Assembly: GCF_001412595.2 (NCBI RefSeq)
Contig: NZ_CP012640.2
Location: forward strand, 4,836,001-4,900,000
DNA: 64,000 nt
Reading direction: 5' to 3'
DNA from: Massilia sp. WG5
GTDB lineage: Bacteria; Pseudomonadota; Gammaproteobacteria; Burkholderiales; Burkholderiaceae_D
The notes under the pieces: generated by a model
Told to the model about the DNA's origin: nothing
What the model saw: only the letters and a program-made list of their open reading frames with translations
Database searches by the model: none
Shown: positions 1 to 8,948 of the stretch, piece by piece
Position numbering within the stretch: the stretch's first letter is position 1
Layout: every line of letters begins with the position of its first letter
Made by a program: the position numbers and the translations under genes

Positions 1-84
1 ACAAAGCCCGCATGGCGGCGTTGCATCGTCTCGCCGTACCTCTTGTACTGTCTTCGACGATGCGCCTTGCCCTACGTGCTTTGT
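1..84. repeat. Palindromic intergenic repeat (family 2)
   Basis: Nested inverted repeats: ACAAAGC (1-7) with GCTTTGT (78-84), GCATCGTC (23-30) with GACGATGC (56-63), and a central GTAC (36-39) with GTAC (45-48). It lies just past the 3' end of the TPM gene. It may fold as a long imperfect hairpin and help end transcription, but it looks like a dispersed REP-like element rather than a simple terminator. The window starts inside or at its edge, so its left limit is unknown. Confidence 0.6.
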
Positions 85-92
85 TGAGCGCT

Positions 93-596
93 CTATAGCA
101 TGAGCGGCTTGTCCGGCAGCTCATTCGGCCGCGATCCGTTCGAGGGAAAATGCTGGCGCAGCAGCATATTGACCTGACCGACGGCGTCCAGCGTGGCCTC
201 GTGGAAGCGGCCCTGGGCAAAGCCCGCCGTCATCGTGTTGCAGATCGCCTGCCAGGTGGCGGCGTCGATCCTGCGGTTGATGCCGCGGTCGGCCACGATA
301 TCGACCTTGCGGTCGGCCAGGTTGACGTAGACGAGTACGCCGCAATTGTCCTCGGTGTCCCAGATGCCGTAGTCGGCGAACAGCGAGATCGCGCGCTGGC
401 GGTTGCTGACGTCTTCCCACACGGCCGACAGGGGCAGGGATTTTTCGACCACCAGCCGGACTTCGCCGCGGTGGGTCTGTTCGCCCGCCGTGATCGCTTC
501 GGCGATGGCGGCCAGGGTCGCGGCCGGAAAGGCGCGCTCGGCCTCGGTCCGGGTGCTGAACAGGTGGCGCAGCGCGCGCTTGAGCTTGCCACCCAT
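93..596 (-). CDS. TPM-domain protein, soluble
   Basis: A 167-residue protein with a TPM fold (the domain of the Psb32/YgcG family). There is no signal peptide and no clear membrane segment, so it is probably cytosolic. The core motif region DNCGVLVYVNLADRKVDIVAD near residues 82-102 is typical of the family. It is the last gene of a lemA-TPM-TPM operon: its ATG overlaps the stop of the preceding gene by one base (TAATG), so the two are translationally coupled. The LemA/TPM pairing is common in proteobacteria, but the biochemical role is not settled. The exact function is unknown. Confidence 0.85.
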   Translation of the reverse strand: MGGKLKRALRHLFSTRTEAERAFPAATLAAIAEAITAGEQTHRGEVRLVVEKSLPLSAVWEDVSNRQRAISLFADYGIWDTEDNCGVLVYVNLADRKVDIVADRGINRRIDAATWQAICNTMTAGFAQGRFHEATLDAVGQVNMLLRQHFPSNGSRPNELPDKPLML

Positions 597-1450
597 TACC
601 AGTCTCCCGAGGCGCCGCCGCCGTCGAAGCTGCCGCCGCCGCCCGAAAAACCGCCGCCGCCGGAAAAGCCGCCGCCACCCGAGAAGCCGCCGCCGCCGTC
701 ATGGCGCCTGTTGTTCATATTGCTGAGGATGCTGCCGAGGATGAAGCCGGTGCTGGCGTTGTTCCAGCCGCCGGTCTGGCGCCCGCCGAAGCCCGGCGTC
801 AGCCTGGCGCGGCGCGGACGGAACAGCGAGCGCAGCACCATGAAGCCGACGACGATGAAGAAGATGCTCATGATAATGCCCGGGCCGCCATCCTCATCCT
901 GGGCCTGCTGCTGCGCCTGTCCCTGCTGGGCCTGCGGAGCGGGAAATTTTTCCTGGTCCAGGAGGGCCGAGATCGCGCCCACGCCGGCGACCAGGCCGCC
1001 GTAGTAATCGTTCTGGCGGAAGTGCGGCGCGATCGTGTCCTGCAGGATGCGCTTGGACTGGGCGTCGGTGAGCACGCCCTGCACCCCGCGCCCGGCTTCG
1101 ATGCGCAGGCGCCGCAGTGAGGAGGGATTGTCGCGCGCGACCAGCAGCAGCACGCCGTCGTCGACGCCCTTGCGGCCCAGCTTCCAGGCGTCGGCCACGC
1201 GAATGCTGTACTGCTCGATGACTTCCGGCTCGGTCGATTTCACCAGCAGCACCGCGATCTGGCTGCCGGTCCGGGCCTGGTAGTCGGCCAGCACGCTCTC
1301 CAGGCGCTGGCGCTGTTCGGGCGTCAGCATCCCGGCCTCGTCGGTGACGCGGGCGTTCAGCGGCGGCACGGGCCTGAGCTGCGCCTGGGCCGTTCCGGCG
1401 AAGAGCAGGGCAAGGGCAAAGCCCCACAGCAGGCGCATCAGCGGGTTCAT
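596..1450 (-). CDS. TPM-domain membrane protein with Gly-rich tail (YgcG-like)
   Basis: 284 residues. A Sec signal peptide is visible at the N-terminus (cleavage likely after TAQA, about residue 23). A TPM domain follows (about 30-150, with the SQIAVLLV and DGVLLLVARD strands). A single transmembrane helix lies near 190-210 (SIFFIVVGFMVL). The C-terminal tail is Gly-rich and repeats GGGGFS before ending in DW. The layout matches YgcG-type proteins, with the TPM domain outside the inner membrane. It sits 12 bp downstream of lemA and is coupled to the following soluble TPM gene. Low-complexity tails like this are normal for the family. Confidence 0.88.
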   Translation of the reverse strand: MNPLMRLLWGFALALLFAGTAQAQLRPVPPLNARVTDEAGMLTPEQRQRLESVLADYQARTGSQIAVLLVKSTEPEVIEQYSIRVADAWKLGRKGVDDGVLLLVARDNPSSLRRLRIEAGRGVQGVLTDAQSKRILQDTIAPHFRQNDYYGGLVAGVGAISALLDQEKFPAPQAQQGQAQQQAQDEDGGPGIIMSIFFIVVGFMVLRSLFRPRRARLTPGFGGRQTGGWNNASTGFILGSILSNMNNRRHDGGGGFSGGGGFSGGGGFSGGGGSFDGGGASGDW

Positions 1451-1462
1451 GTCGGCAGGACC

Positions 1463-2089
1463 TTATTTACCGAAGTCGACTTTCGGCGCGGTCGAGATCG
1501 AACGTTCGTTGTCGACCGTGAACGAGGGCTTGGGCTGGTAGCCGAACATCTTCGCCGTCAGGTTGGTCGGGAAGCTGCGCGCCAGCACGTTATAGTCCTG
1601 GACCGAGGCGATGTAGCGCTGGCGCGCCACCGTGATGCGGTTCTCGGTGCCTTCGAGTTGCGACTGCAGGTCGCGGAACTGGGTGTCCGCCTTCAGGTTC
1701 GGATAGTTCTCGGACACCGCCATCAGGCGCGACAGGGCGCTCGACAGCTCGCCCTGCACCTGCTGGAACTTCTGGAAGGCTTCCGGATTGTTCAGCACCT
1801 CGGGCGTGATCTGGAAACTGGTGGCGGCGGCGCGCGCACGGGTGACGGCTTCCAGGGTTTCGCGTTCGTGGGTAGCATAGCCCTTGACCACATTGACCAG
1901 GTTCGGGATCAGGTCGGCGCGGCGCTGGTACTGGTTGACCACTTCGCTCCAGGCGGCCTTGGTCGCCTCGTCCTTGGCCTGGAATTCGTTGTAGCCGCAG
2001 CCCGACAGCAGCGAGCCGGCCAGGATCGCGGTGAACAGCATCGCGGCCCAGCGCGTGAACAGGGAAGGCGTCGAAGAGGTCTGCTTCAT
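1463..2089 (-). CDS. lemA: LemA family lipoprotein
   Basis: 208 residues from the ATG at 2089. An N-terminal membrane segment ends in a lipobox-like LLSGC, then the LemA domain: long helices with the RRADLIPNLVNVVKGYA signature and the ARQRYIASVQDYN motif before the C-terminal end. It is the first gene of the lemA-TPM-TPM operon. An in-frame ATG 12 bp upstream (2101) is also possible; the later one places the positive residues just before the hydrophobic segment and has a weak GGAA in front. Family membership is clear. Its molecular role is not established. Confidence 0.9.
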   Translation of the reverse strand: MKQTSSTPSLFTRWAAMLFTAILAGSLLSGCGYNEFQAKDEATKAAWSEVVNQYQRRADLIPNLVNVVKGYATHERETLEAVTRARAAATSFQITPEVLNNPEAFQKFQQVQGELSSALSRLMAVSENYPNLKADTQFRDLQSQLEGTENRITVARQRYIASVQDYNVLARSFPTNLTAKMFGYQPKPSFTVDNERSISTAPKVDFGK

Positions 2090-2209
2090 TATGTATTCCA
2101 TCGCAAGTTGTCGAATGACTAAAAATATACCGCAATTGGCGGTGCAGCGGCGTCCTGCGCATGCTCCGCGGTACAATAATGGGTTTGCAACAAGAGATTA
2201 GGGCCAGCC

Positions 2210-3031
2210 ATGAACTTCATCGACAAGTTGAACGCCGTCTGGCGCAGCAACGATTCCCTGCTGTGCGTCGGACTCGATCCGGACCTCGAGCGCCTGCCGG
2301 CGCACCTGCGCGCGCACCCGGAAGGCATCGCCGAATTCTGCAAGGCCATCATCGACGCGACCGCCGACCTGGCCTGCGCCTTCAAGCCGCAGATCGCCTA
2401 TTTCGCCGCACTGGGCGCGGAAGACCAGCTCGAGACGGTGTGCCGCTACCTGAAAGACCGTTATCCGCACATCCCGCTGATCCTGGACGCCAAGCGCGGC
2501 GACATCGGCGCCACCGCGCGCCAGTACGCGCGCGAAGCCTTCGACCGCTACGGCGCGGATGCCGTCACCGTGAACCCCTACATGGGCTTCGATTCGGTGG
2601 AGCCGTACATGGAGTGGCCGGACCGCGGCGTGATCGTGCTGTGCCGCACCTCGAATGCGGGCGGCTCGGACCTGCAGTTCCTCGACGTGGGCGGCCGGCC
2701 GCTGTACCAGCATGTGGCGCAGCTGGTGGCCGAGAAGTGGAACCGCAACGGCCAGTGCGCACTGGTGGTCGGCGCCACCTTCCCGCAGGAGCTGGCCCAG
2801 GTGCGCGCCCTGATCGGCGACATGCCGCTGCTGGTGCCGGGCGTCGGCGCCCAGGGCGGCGACATCGAGGCGACCGTCAAGGCGGGCCGCACCGCGAACG
2901 GCGCCGGCATGATGATCAACTCGTCGCGCGCCATCATCTACGCGCAGCCGCAGGGCGACGAGGATTTCGCAGCGGCCGCGCGCCGCGTGGCGATCGAGAC
3001 GCGCGACGCGATCAACCAGTACCGCGCGTAA
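2210..3031 (+). CDS. pyrF: Orotidine-5'-phosphate decarboxylase (type 2)
   Basis: 273 residues, the length of the longer type-2 enzymes. It converts OMP to UMP, the last step of de novo pyrimidine synthesis, in the cytosol. The catalytic [10 protein letters not shown] motif lies at about residues 94-103, with LCVGLDPD near the start and a glycine-rich phosphate-binding loop (PGVGAQGGD) toward the end. It is divergent from lemA, with about 120 bp between the two starts, and convergent with sbcB, whose stop is only 36 bp away. Confidence 0.95.
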   Translation: MNFIDKLNAVWRSNDSLLCVGLDPDLERLPAHLRAHPEGIAEFCKAIIDATADLACAFKPQIAYFAALGAEDQLETVCRYLKDRYPHIPLILDAKRGDIGATARQYAREAFDRYGADAVTVNPYMGFDSVEPYMEWPDRGVIVLCRTSNAGGSDLQFLDVGGRPLYQHVAQLVAEKWNRNGQCALVVGATFPQELAQVRALIGDMPLLVPGVGAQGGDIEATVKAGRTANGAGMMINSSRAIIYAQPQGDEDFAAAARRVAIETRDAINQYRA

Positions 3032-3067
3032 GGATATCCGCGTGGGCACGGGATGCCCACGCGTACC

Positions 3068-4534
3068 TCAGTACCGCTGCGGCGCAATCGACTCCGCGTA
3101 GTCGTACAGCGCGCCCAGGATCTCCTCGGCGCGCTCGTCCGCCGTCTCCGACAGCGCATCGATCTCGGCAAACAGTTGTTCGACGGTGCGGGCGCCGCCC
3201 AGGCCGTCGAACAGGCGCGCCGCACGGTGCGCTTCCCAGCTTTCCAGCTCCTGCTCCTGCAGGGTATGCGGGAAGTTGCGGCAGCGGTAGCGGAACAGGA
3301 TCTGCGCCAGCCGCTCGTCCTCGAAGCTCGGCTGCCGGTCCGCCAGGCGCGTGGGGTGCTCCGAGCGCAGGCTTTCGAGCTGGCGCCGGTCGCCCTGCGA
3401 GACGAAGCCGTTGTACAGGTCCTCGTCGACGTCCACCCCGGCGCCGGACCCGGTCCCGGTGCGCTGGAACACCTTCTGCCACACCGCGCTCATGTCCGGC
3501 CCGCCGGCCGCGATGCGCGCGTGCGCCAGGCACTGCTCGATGTCCAGCTCCCATTTCGCCGCCAGCGACGAATCCAGCGTGCGCAGGTTCCCGACCAGCA
3601 TCGGCGACTTGTTCAGGTGCACGCTCTTGATCGGCAGGCGCGTCATTCCTTCCGGCATCTCGGCGGCGCGCGTGAACAGGCGTTCGCGGATCACGTCCAC
3701 GCTCAGCGCGAACAGTTCGGACGGGTCGTGGCGGCAGTCCCAGACCAGCACCTCGTTCTTGTTGGTCGGGTGCGACGCCAGTGGATACACCAGGCCCAGG
3801 CAGCCGCGCTCGGCCGGGAACATGCCGGACACGTGCAGGACGGGCCGGCGCTGGCTGCGGTCCAGGTGCAGGCCCATCTCGCTGGCCACCTTGTCCTTGC
3901 GGCGCAGTTCCAGGCAGAAGTCGAACAGCTTCGGGTGCTTGCTGCGGATCAGGCGCGCCATCGCGATGGTGGCGCGCACGTCGGACAGCGCATCGTGGGC
4001 CGCCTCGTGCACCAGGCCGTTGGCGCGCGTCAGGTCTTCCAGCCGGAAGCTGGGCTTGCCGTCTTCCTTCATCGGCCAGCTGATGCCGTCCGGGCGCAGG
4101 GCGTAGGTCATGCGCACCACGTCCAGCAGATCCCAGCGGCCGCAGCCGTTCTGCCATTCGCGCGCGTACGGGTCGATCATGTTACGCCAGAACAGGAAGC
4201 GCGTGACCTCGTCGTCGAAGCGGATGGTGTTGTAGCCGACCCCGACCGTACCCGGCTCGCTGAAGGCTTCGCAGACGCGCTTCGCGAACTCGTGTTCCGG
4301 CACGCCGTGCGCCAGGCAATGCTGGGGCGTGATGCCGGTGATCAGGCAGGCCTGCGGGTCCGGCAGGTAGTCGGGCGCCGGCTGGCAGTACAGCATGACC
4401 GGCTCGCCGATCTCGTTCAGCTCGGCATCCGTGCGGATTGCCGCGAACTGGGCCGGGCGGTCGCGCCGCGGGACCGCGCCGAAGGTTTCGTAGTCGTGCC
4501 AGAGGAAGGTGTGGTTGCTCACGGGGTTACTCAT
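3068..4534 (-). CDS. sbcB: Exodeoxyribonuclease I
   Basis: 488 residues. A 3'-5' single-strand DNA exonuclease used in recombination and mismatch repair. The DEDD exonuclease domain starts with WHDYETFG (acidic pair of motif I, about residues 13-20), has VGYNTIRFDD (motif II) and HDALSDVRAT (motif III). The remainder matches the SH3-like and helical C-terminal domains of E. coli ExoI. The length is normal. It is convergent with pyrF and upstream of the GGDEF gene in the same direction, 73 bp away. Confidence 0.95.
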   Translation of the reverse strand: MSNPVSNHTFLWHDYETFGAVPRRDRPAQFAAIRTDAELNEIGEPVMLYCQPAPDYLPDPQACLITGITPQHCLAHGVPEHEFAKRVCEAFSEPGTVGVGYNTIRFDDEVTRFLFWRNMIDPYAREWQNGCGRWDLLDVVRMTYALRPDGISWPMKEDGKPSFRLEDLTRANGLVHEAAHDALSDVRATIAMARLIRSKHPKLFDFCLELRRKDKVASEMGLHLDRSQRRPVLHVSGMFPAERGCLGLVYPLASHPTNKNEVLVWDCRHDPSELFALSVDVIRERLFTRAAEMPEGMTRLPIKSVHLNKSPMLVGNLRTLDSSLAAKWELDIEQCLAHARIAAGGPDMSAVWQKVFQRTGTGSGAGVDVDEDLYNGFVSQGDRRQLESLRSEHPTRLADRQPSFEDERLAQILFRYRCRNFPHTLQEQELESWEAHRAARLFDGLGGARTVEQLFAEIDALSETADERAEEILGALYDYAESIAPQRY

Positions 4535-4607
4535 GAATTGCGACGTGTCATTCTAACGTGCCGGTGTGTTCCTTCCCAGCCCGGCCGCAAGCGGCGGCAG
4601 GGAACCT

Positions 4608-5561
4608 TCAGGTGCAGATACGGTCCCGGCCGGCTTCCTTGGCGCGGTACAGGGCCGCGTCGGCGGCCGCGACCAGCGCGCGTTCGTCCTGGCCGCGCGC
4701 CAGGCTGGCGACGCCGAAGGAACCGGTAATGTGGGGCAGGGCGATGCGCAGGTCGTCGAAGACCACCGCCTCGCGCAGGCGCCCGCACAGGCGCTCGGCG
4801 ACCATCACCGCCAGCAGGCGGTTGGTGTTCGGCAGGATCGCCATCAGCTCCTCGCCGCCGTAGCGCACCGCGAAGTCGGAGGGGCGCAGGGCGTTGCGGA
4901 TCACGGCGGCGGCGGTGGCCAGGGCGGTGTCGCCGGCCATGTGGCCGTGGGTATCGTTGAAGCGCTTGAAGTGGTCGAGGTCGATCATCACCAGCGACAG
5001 CGGGCTGCCGTCCTGGCGGCTGCGCGCGACCAGCTTGGGCAGCATGTCGTTCAGCCAGGCTCGGTTGTAGAGCCCGGTCAGGCCGTCGTTCATCGACAGC
5101 TGGCGGTAGAACTCGCCCAGCTTCTGGCGCCGCCGCAGCAGGGCGTTGGCGGCGCGGATGCGAAAGGACAGCAGGCGCAGCAGGTTGCGCGCGACGCCGT
5201 TGGCTTCGTCGATCAGGCGCCACAGCACGTCGGGCTCGATCACCAGCAGCTCGCTCTCTTCGAGCGCCGTGATGGCGTCGAGGTTGGCGGCATCGTCCAG
5301 TACCGACTGCTCGCCCACGCTCTCGCCGGGCAGGATGCGCTGGATCTCGCCGGCGCCCGCCGCGGTGGCCGGCTGCACGCCGAGGGCGCCGGACAGCACG
5401 ATGTAGAGGCGGGCCCGCAGGCCGTCCTCGACCGGCTCGCCTGCCGTCACCCGGACGATCGGACAGGCGGCCAGCAGCGCCGCCACGGCCGGGGTGTCGG
5501 CGTCGCGGAACAACTGCAGGTCGCGGATCGCGTAGCGGGAAGCGCCGAAGGCGCCGATCAT
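4608..5561 (-). CDS. Diguanylate cyclase with cyclic-nucleotide-binding domain
   Basis: 317 residues. The N-terminal half looks like a cNMP-binding (Crp-type) domain (ILPGESVGEQSVLDD, about 85-100), followed by a helix and a GGDEF domain with an intact GGEEL active-site motif (about 225) after LTGLYNRAWLND. It probably makes c-di-GMP under control of a ligand bound at the N-terminus. No EAL domain is present. The start used is the ATG at 5561; a TTG two codons earlier is possible. The cNMP ligand cannot be told from sequence. Confidence 0.88.
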   Translation of the reverse strand: MIGAFGASRYAIRDLQLFRDADTPAVAALLAACPIVRVTAGEPVEDGLRARLYIVLSGALGVQPATAAGAGEIQRILPGESVGEQSVLDDAANLDAITALEESELLVIEPDVLWRLIDEANGVARNLLRLLSFRIRAANALLRRRQKLGEFYRQLSMNDGLTGLYNRAWLNDMLPKLVARSRQDGSPLSLVMIDLDHFKRFNDTHGHMAGDTALATAAAVIRNALRPSDFAVRYGGEELMAILPNTNRLLAVMVAERLCGRLREAVVFDDLRIALPHITGSFGVASLARGQDERALVAAADAALYRAKEAGRDRICT

Positions 5562-5681
5562 GTTCAAGTGCTGCCTCGGGTGGTCGGTAAAGACAAGTCT
5601 GACAAGCTCGGAATCATAACCTATTGCAATTCCAACGCGAGACCTGGCGCTGGATAAACAACAATGTGTTTCAATAGCGGC

Positions 5682-6488
5682 ATGAATCCTTCCGATCCCC
5701 TCATCGACGCGCTCGGACAGCGCCATGCGCCGGCCCCGGACGCCCGCATCGTCTGCCTGGTGCCCTCGATTACCGAACTGCTGTGCGAGCTCGGCCTGGC
5801 CGGCCAACTGGTCGGGCGCACCGGCTTCTGCATCCACCCGAAGGACGTGGTCGCCGCCATTCCCAAGGTGGGCGGCACCAAGGACGTCAACATCGAGAAG
5901 ATCCGCAAGCTGGCGCCGACCCATGTGGTGCTCAACATCGACGAGAACGAAAAGCCGACCGCGGAGCGCCTGGCCGGGTTCGTGCCGAACGTGGTGGTCA
6001 CGCATCCGAACACGCCGCGCGACAACCTGGCGCTGGCGCGCCTGATGGGCGGGATCTTCGGCGCCGAAGCCGCGGCCGAGCGCTGGTGCGAGGCCTTCGA
6101 AGCCGAGTATGCGGCCCTGCATGCGCTGGCCCGCGGACCGCAGCGCACCGTGCTGTACTGCATCTGGCAGGATCCGTGGATGACGGTGTCGAACGAGACC
6201 TATATCGCCAGCATGCTGGCCGAGCTGGGCTGGAAGCTGCCGGTGCTGGGGGAAGAGCGCTATCCGCGCTTCGAATGGTCGCAGGCGCTGGTGGACGGGC
6301 TCGATGCGGTATTGCTGTCGACCGAGCCCTACCGCTTCACGGAGGCGCATGCCGATGCGCTCGAAAAGCAGATCGGCATTCCCGTGTTCCTGGTCGACGG
6401 CGAAATGATGTCGTGGTACGGCAGCCGCGCCCTCGAGGGCCTGCGCTACCTGCGCAGGCTGAGAGCAATGCTCGAAGGCGGGGAATAA
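5682..6488 (+). CDS. BtuF-like helical-backbone metal/cobalamin-binding protein
   Basis: 268 residues from the ATG at 5682. It belongs to the periplasmic-binding-protein family that includes BtuF (IVCLVPSITELLCELG at the start, VGRTGFCIHP, then VGGTKDVNIEKI). No signal peptide is visible, so it may be cytosolic or the family member may have lost export; no transporter permease or ATPase is adjacent. The usual annotation is cobalamin-binding protein, but the ligand is not shown here. It is divergent from the GGDEF gene with 120 bp between. Confidence 0.8.
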   Translation: MNPSDPLIDALGQRHAPAPDARIVCLVPSITELLCELGLAGQLVGRTGFCIHPKDVVAAIPKVGGTKDVNIEKIRKLAPTHVVLNIDENEKPTAERLAGFVPNVVVTHPNTPRDNLALARLMGGIFGAEAAAERWCEAFEAEYAALHALARGPQRTVLYCIWQDPWMTVSNETYIASMLAELGWKLPVLGEERYPRFEWSQALVDGLDAVLLSTEPYRFTEAHADALEKQIGIPVFLVDGEMMSWYGSRALEGLRYLRRLRAMLEGGE

Positions 6489-6491
6489 GCC

Positions 6492-6875
6492 CTACTGGTT
6501 GTCCGTCAGGCCCTTGTAGGACTCGGCGGGGACGTCTTCGTCCATCGGCAGCGGCTCGCGCTTGTTCTTGTCGTTGAGGCGGCCCAGGGCGCTGTCCAGT
6601 GCGCGCTTGAGCTTGCTGGCGGCGCCGTTGATCGACAGGTGCAGGTCGGCGGCATGGGCATGCACGACCACCGGCTCGTAGCCGGCCACGCGCGCTTCCA
6701 TCATGCAGTAGTTGTCGCCGTCTTCGTGCTTCTGGCCGTTCTGGTTGCTCAGGTGGACGTCGACGCGGCGGACCTGCTCGAAACGGCCGATGCTCGATTC
6801 GACGACATCGCGCACGCGTTCGTCGAGGCCCTGGTGGCGGTCGATGGTGTTGTCGGTATTAACGTTAATTTCCAT
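6492..6875 (-). CDS. HPF/RaiA-like ribosome-associated protein
   Basis: 127 residues from the ATG at 6875, which has GGAG seven bases upstream. The fold is S30EA/HPF-like: N-terminal INVNTDNTIDRH, then beta strands (VDVHLSNQNG) and a C-terminal helix rich in Lys (KLKRALDSALGRL). The tail after about residue 105 is acidic and not part of the usual domain. Homologues bind the ribosome in stationary phase; this one is a divergent short form, so that role is inferred. It faces the BtuF-like gene with convergent stops 3 bp apart. Confidence 0.75.
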   Translation of the reverse strand: MEINVNTDNTIDRHQGLDERVRDVVESSIGRFEQVRRVDVHLSNQNGQKHEDGDNYCMMEARVAGYEPVVVHAHAADLHLSINGAASKLKRALDSALGRLNDKNKREPLPMDEDVPAESYKGLTDNQ

Positions 6876-6951
6876 AAATTGCTCCAATAGTTGACACTGT
6901 TGAAACGATCTTACACCGTCCCGCGAATTCGCCGCGCCCAGATGAAAGCGT

Positions 6952-7635
6952 TCACGAGTTCACCAGGCTGGCCGCGATGTTCACCGACAGCCCCAGGATC
7001 AGCACGTTGAAGAAAAACGCCAGTACCGAATGGCCGACCACCAGCTTGCGCATCGTGCGCGAGGTCACGGACACGTCCGAGGTCTGGACCGCGACCGCGA
7101 TCGTGAACGAGAAGTACAGGAAATCCCAGTAATCCGGTTCCAGCCCCTCGTCGGGGAAGCGCAGCGGTCGCTGCTTGTCGGACGCGCGGTAGTACAGGTG
7201 CGCATAGTGGAAGCAGAACAGCACGCCGACCAACAGCCAGGAGCCGATCACGGTCAGGCCGGTGAAGGCATAGTGCAGCGCGACCTGCTTGGCCGGCATA
7301 TGGCCCATGCGCGCCAGTTCGGAAACGATGGCGTACAGGCTCAGCAGGGTGCCGACGATCAGGATGAACAGCACCACGCCGGCATTTTCGTCCTCCCTGC
7401 CGGCGATCGCCCGCACCTTGCGATGGTCGGCCCGCATCATCATCCAGCCCATGCCGATCAGGTAGCTCCAGACCCCCGCATTCCAGCCGACCAGGGCGCG
7501 CCGCATCCACGGGTGGGAATCCGGCCACAGCACGCCGACGGCGACGCCGAGCGCGATCGCCATCGTCAGGTGGGGACGGTTGCGGATGATGTGGTGCAGC
7601 ATGCGCTTGTCCTGCCAGAAGGGTGTCTTGCTCAT
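6952..7635 (-). CDS. DUF1345 inner-membrane protein
   Basis: 227 residues with about five hydrophobic helices (near 24-40, 52-68, 88-110, 125-145, 200-222) and the family motif DYWDFLYFSFTIAVA near residue 170. The function of DUF1345 proteins is unknown. Its ATG overlaps the stop of the upstream MFS gene (ATGA), so the two are probably co-translated. Confidence 0.85.
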   Translation of the reverse strand: MSKTPFWQDKRMLHHIIRNRPHLTMAIALGVAVGVLWPDSHPWMRRALVGWNAGVWSYLIGMGWMMMRADHRKVRAIAGREDENAGVVLFILIVGTLLSLYAIVSELARMGHMPAKQVALHYAFTGLTVIGSWLLVGVLFCFHYAHLYYRASDKQRPLRFPDEGLEPDYWDFLYFSFTIAVAVQTSDVSVTSRTMRKLVVGHSVLAFFFNVLILGLSVNIAASLVNS

Positions 7636-8894
7636 CGTCCGGCCTTTTGCGCGGCGACTTCCGCTTCGTGGTGCGGGAACCGGTCCATGCGCGACAGCAC
7701 CGGGAACAGCTTCATCCAGGTGCCGGTGACGACCAGGGTGGCGGCGCCGCCGAAGACGATCGCGCGCACCAGGCCGAACCAGCTTGCGGTCAGGCCGGAT
7801 TCGAATTCGCCCAGTTCGTTCGAAGCGCCGATGAAGACGGAGTTGACGGCGCTGACCCGGCCGCGGATCTCGTCCGGGGTCTCGTACTGCACCAGCAGGT
7901 GGCGGATGTAGACGCTGACCATGTCGCCGGTGCCGAGCAGGAACAGGGCGACCAGGGCGACGCCGAAGCTGTGGGACAGGCCCATGGTGACGGTGGCCGC
8001 GCCGAACAGCGCGACGCCGCCGAACATCCAGGCGCCGACATTGCGCGTGATCGGCCAGAACGCCAGTGCGATCGAGCACAGCGCCGCGCCCGCGCCCGGG
8101 GCCGTGCGCAGCAGGCCGAGGCTGGTCGGGCCGGCGGCAAGCACGTCGTGGGCGTAGGCGGGCAGCAGGGCGGTGGCGCCGCCGAACAGCACGGCGAACA
8201 GGTCGAGCGAGATCGCACCCAGCACGATCGGGCGGGTCCAGACGAAGCGCAGGCCCTCGAGCAGGGTATGCCAGCTCACCGGCGCTTTATTCATCGCCTG
8301 CGGCGCGCTCGTGGTGCCTTTCATCAGCAGCACGGACAGGGCCAGCAGCGTGCTCGACACGGCGTACACGACGTTCGGCCCGAACACGTACAGCAGGCCG
8401 CCCAGCACCGGGCCGAGGATGATCGCCACCTGCATGTTCGAGGAACTCAGCGCGACCGCCTGCGAGAACTCCTGGGTCGACACCAGGTTGCGCAGCACGG
8501 CCTGCTGGGCCGGCATCATGAAGGCGCGCGCGCTGCCGTACAGCACCAGGATGGCGTACACCGGCCACACGACCGTGCTGCCGGACAGGGTGAAGCCCAC
8601 CAGCAGCAGGCTGCACAGCAGCTGCGTGCAGAGGCACAGCAGGACGATGGTGCGGCGGTTGTGGGTGTCGGCGACATGGCCGGCCCACAGGATCAGCACC
8701 AGGAAGGGCGCGAACTGGGCCAGGCCGATCAGGCCGAGGTCGAACAGGCTGTGGGTGATCTGGTAGACCTGCCAGCCGACCGCCACGCTCTGCATCTGGA
8801 CGGCCAGGGTGCCCAGGAAGCGGGCGGACAAATAGAAGGAGAGATTACGGTTGCGCAGGACGCCAAGGCGGCCTGTGGGGGAAATCAGCGGCAT
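7632..8894 (-). CDS. MFS transporter, EntS-type
   Basis: 420 residues with twelve predicted helices, of the MFS_3/EntS type (N-terminal SFYLSARFLGTLAVQMQSVA; DTHNRRTIVLLC in the loop after helix 2). Members export siderophores or drugs, but no siderophore genes lie near, so the substrate is unknown. It is first in a two-gene unit with the DUF1345 gene (4-bp stop/start overlap). Confidence 0.85.
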   Translation of the reverse strand: MPLISPTGRLGVLRNRNLSFYLSARFLGTLAVQMQSVAVGWQVYQITHSLFDLGLIGLAQFAPFLVLILWAGHVADTHNRRTIVLLCLCTQLLCSLLLVGFTLSGSTVVWPVYAILVLYGSARAFMMPAQQAVLRNLVSTQEFSQAVALSSSNMQVAIILGPVLGGLLYVFGPNVVYAVSSTLLALSVLLMKGTTSAPQAMNKAPVSWHTLLEGLRFVWTRPIVLGAISLDLFAVLFGGATALLPAYAHDVLAAGPTSLGLLRTAPGAGAALCSIALAFWPITRNVGAWMFGGVALFGAATVTMGLSHSFGVALVALFLLGTGDMVSVYIRHLLVQYETPDEIRGRVSAVNSVFIGASNELGEFESGLTASWFGLVRAIVFGGAATLVVTGTWMKLFPVLSRMDRFPHHEAEVAAQKAGR

Positions 8895-8914
8895 AAGGTG
8901 GAAAGAGAAATTGC

Positions 8915-8942
8915 CGTCGTCCCCGCGCAGGCGGGGACGACG
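8915..8942. repeat. Perfect inverted repeat, REP/terminator-like
   Basis: CGTCGTCCCCGC (8915-8926) pairs exactly with GCGGGGACGACG (8931-8942) around a GCAG loop. It lies between the methyltransferase stop and the MFS start, both on the minus strand. On the minus strand there is no T-run after it, so it is better seen as a REP-like unit that may still stall transcription or protect the mRNA end. Confidence 0.6.
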
Positions 8943-8948
8943 TCGATA

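Noticed and set aside
3053..4729. Long plus-strand ORF over sbcB
   Set aside because: GC-rich antisense shadow; sbcB motifs are on the minus strand.
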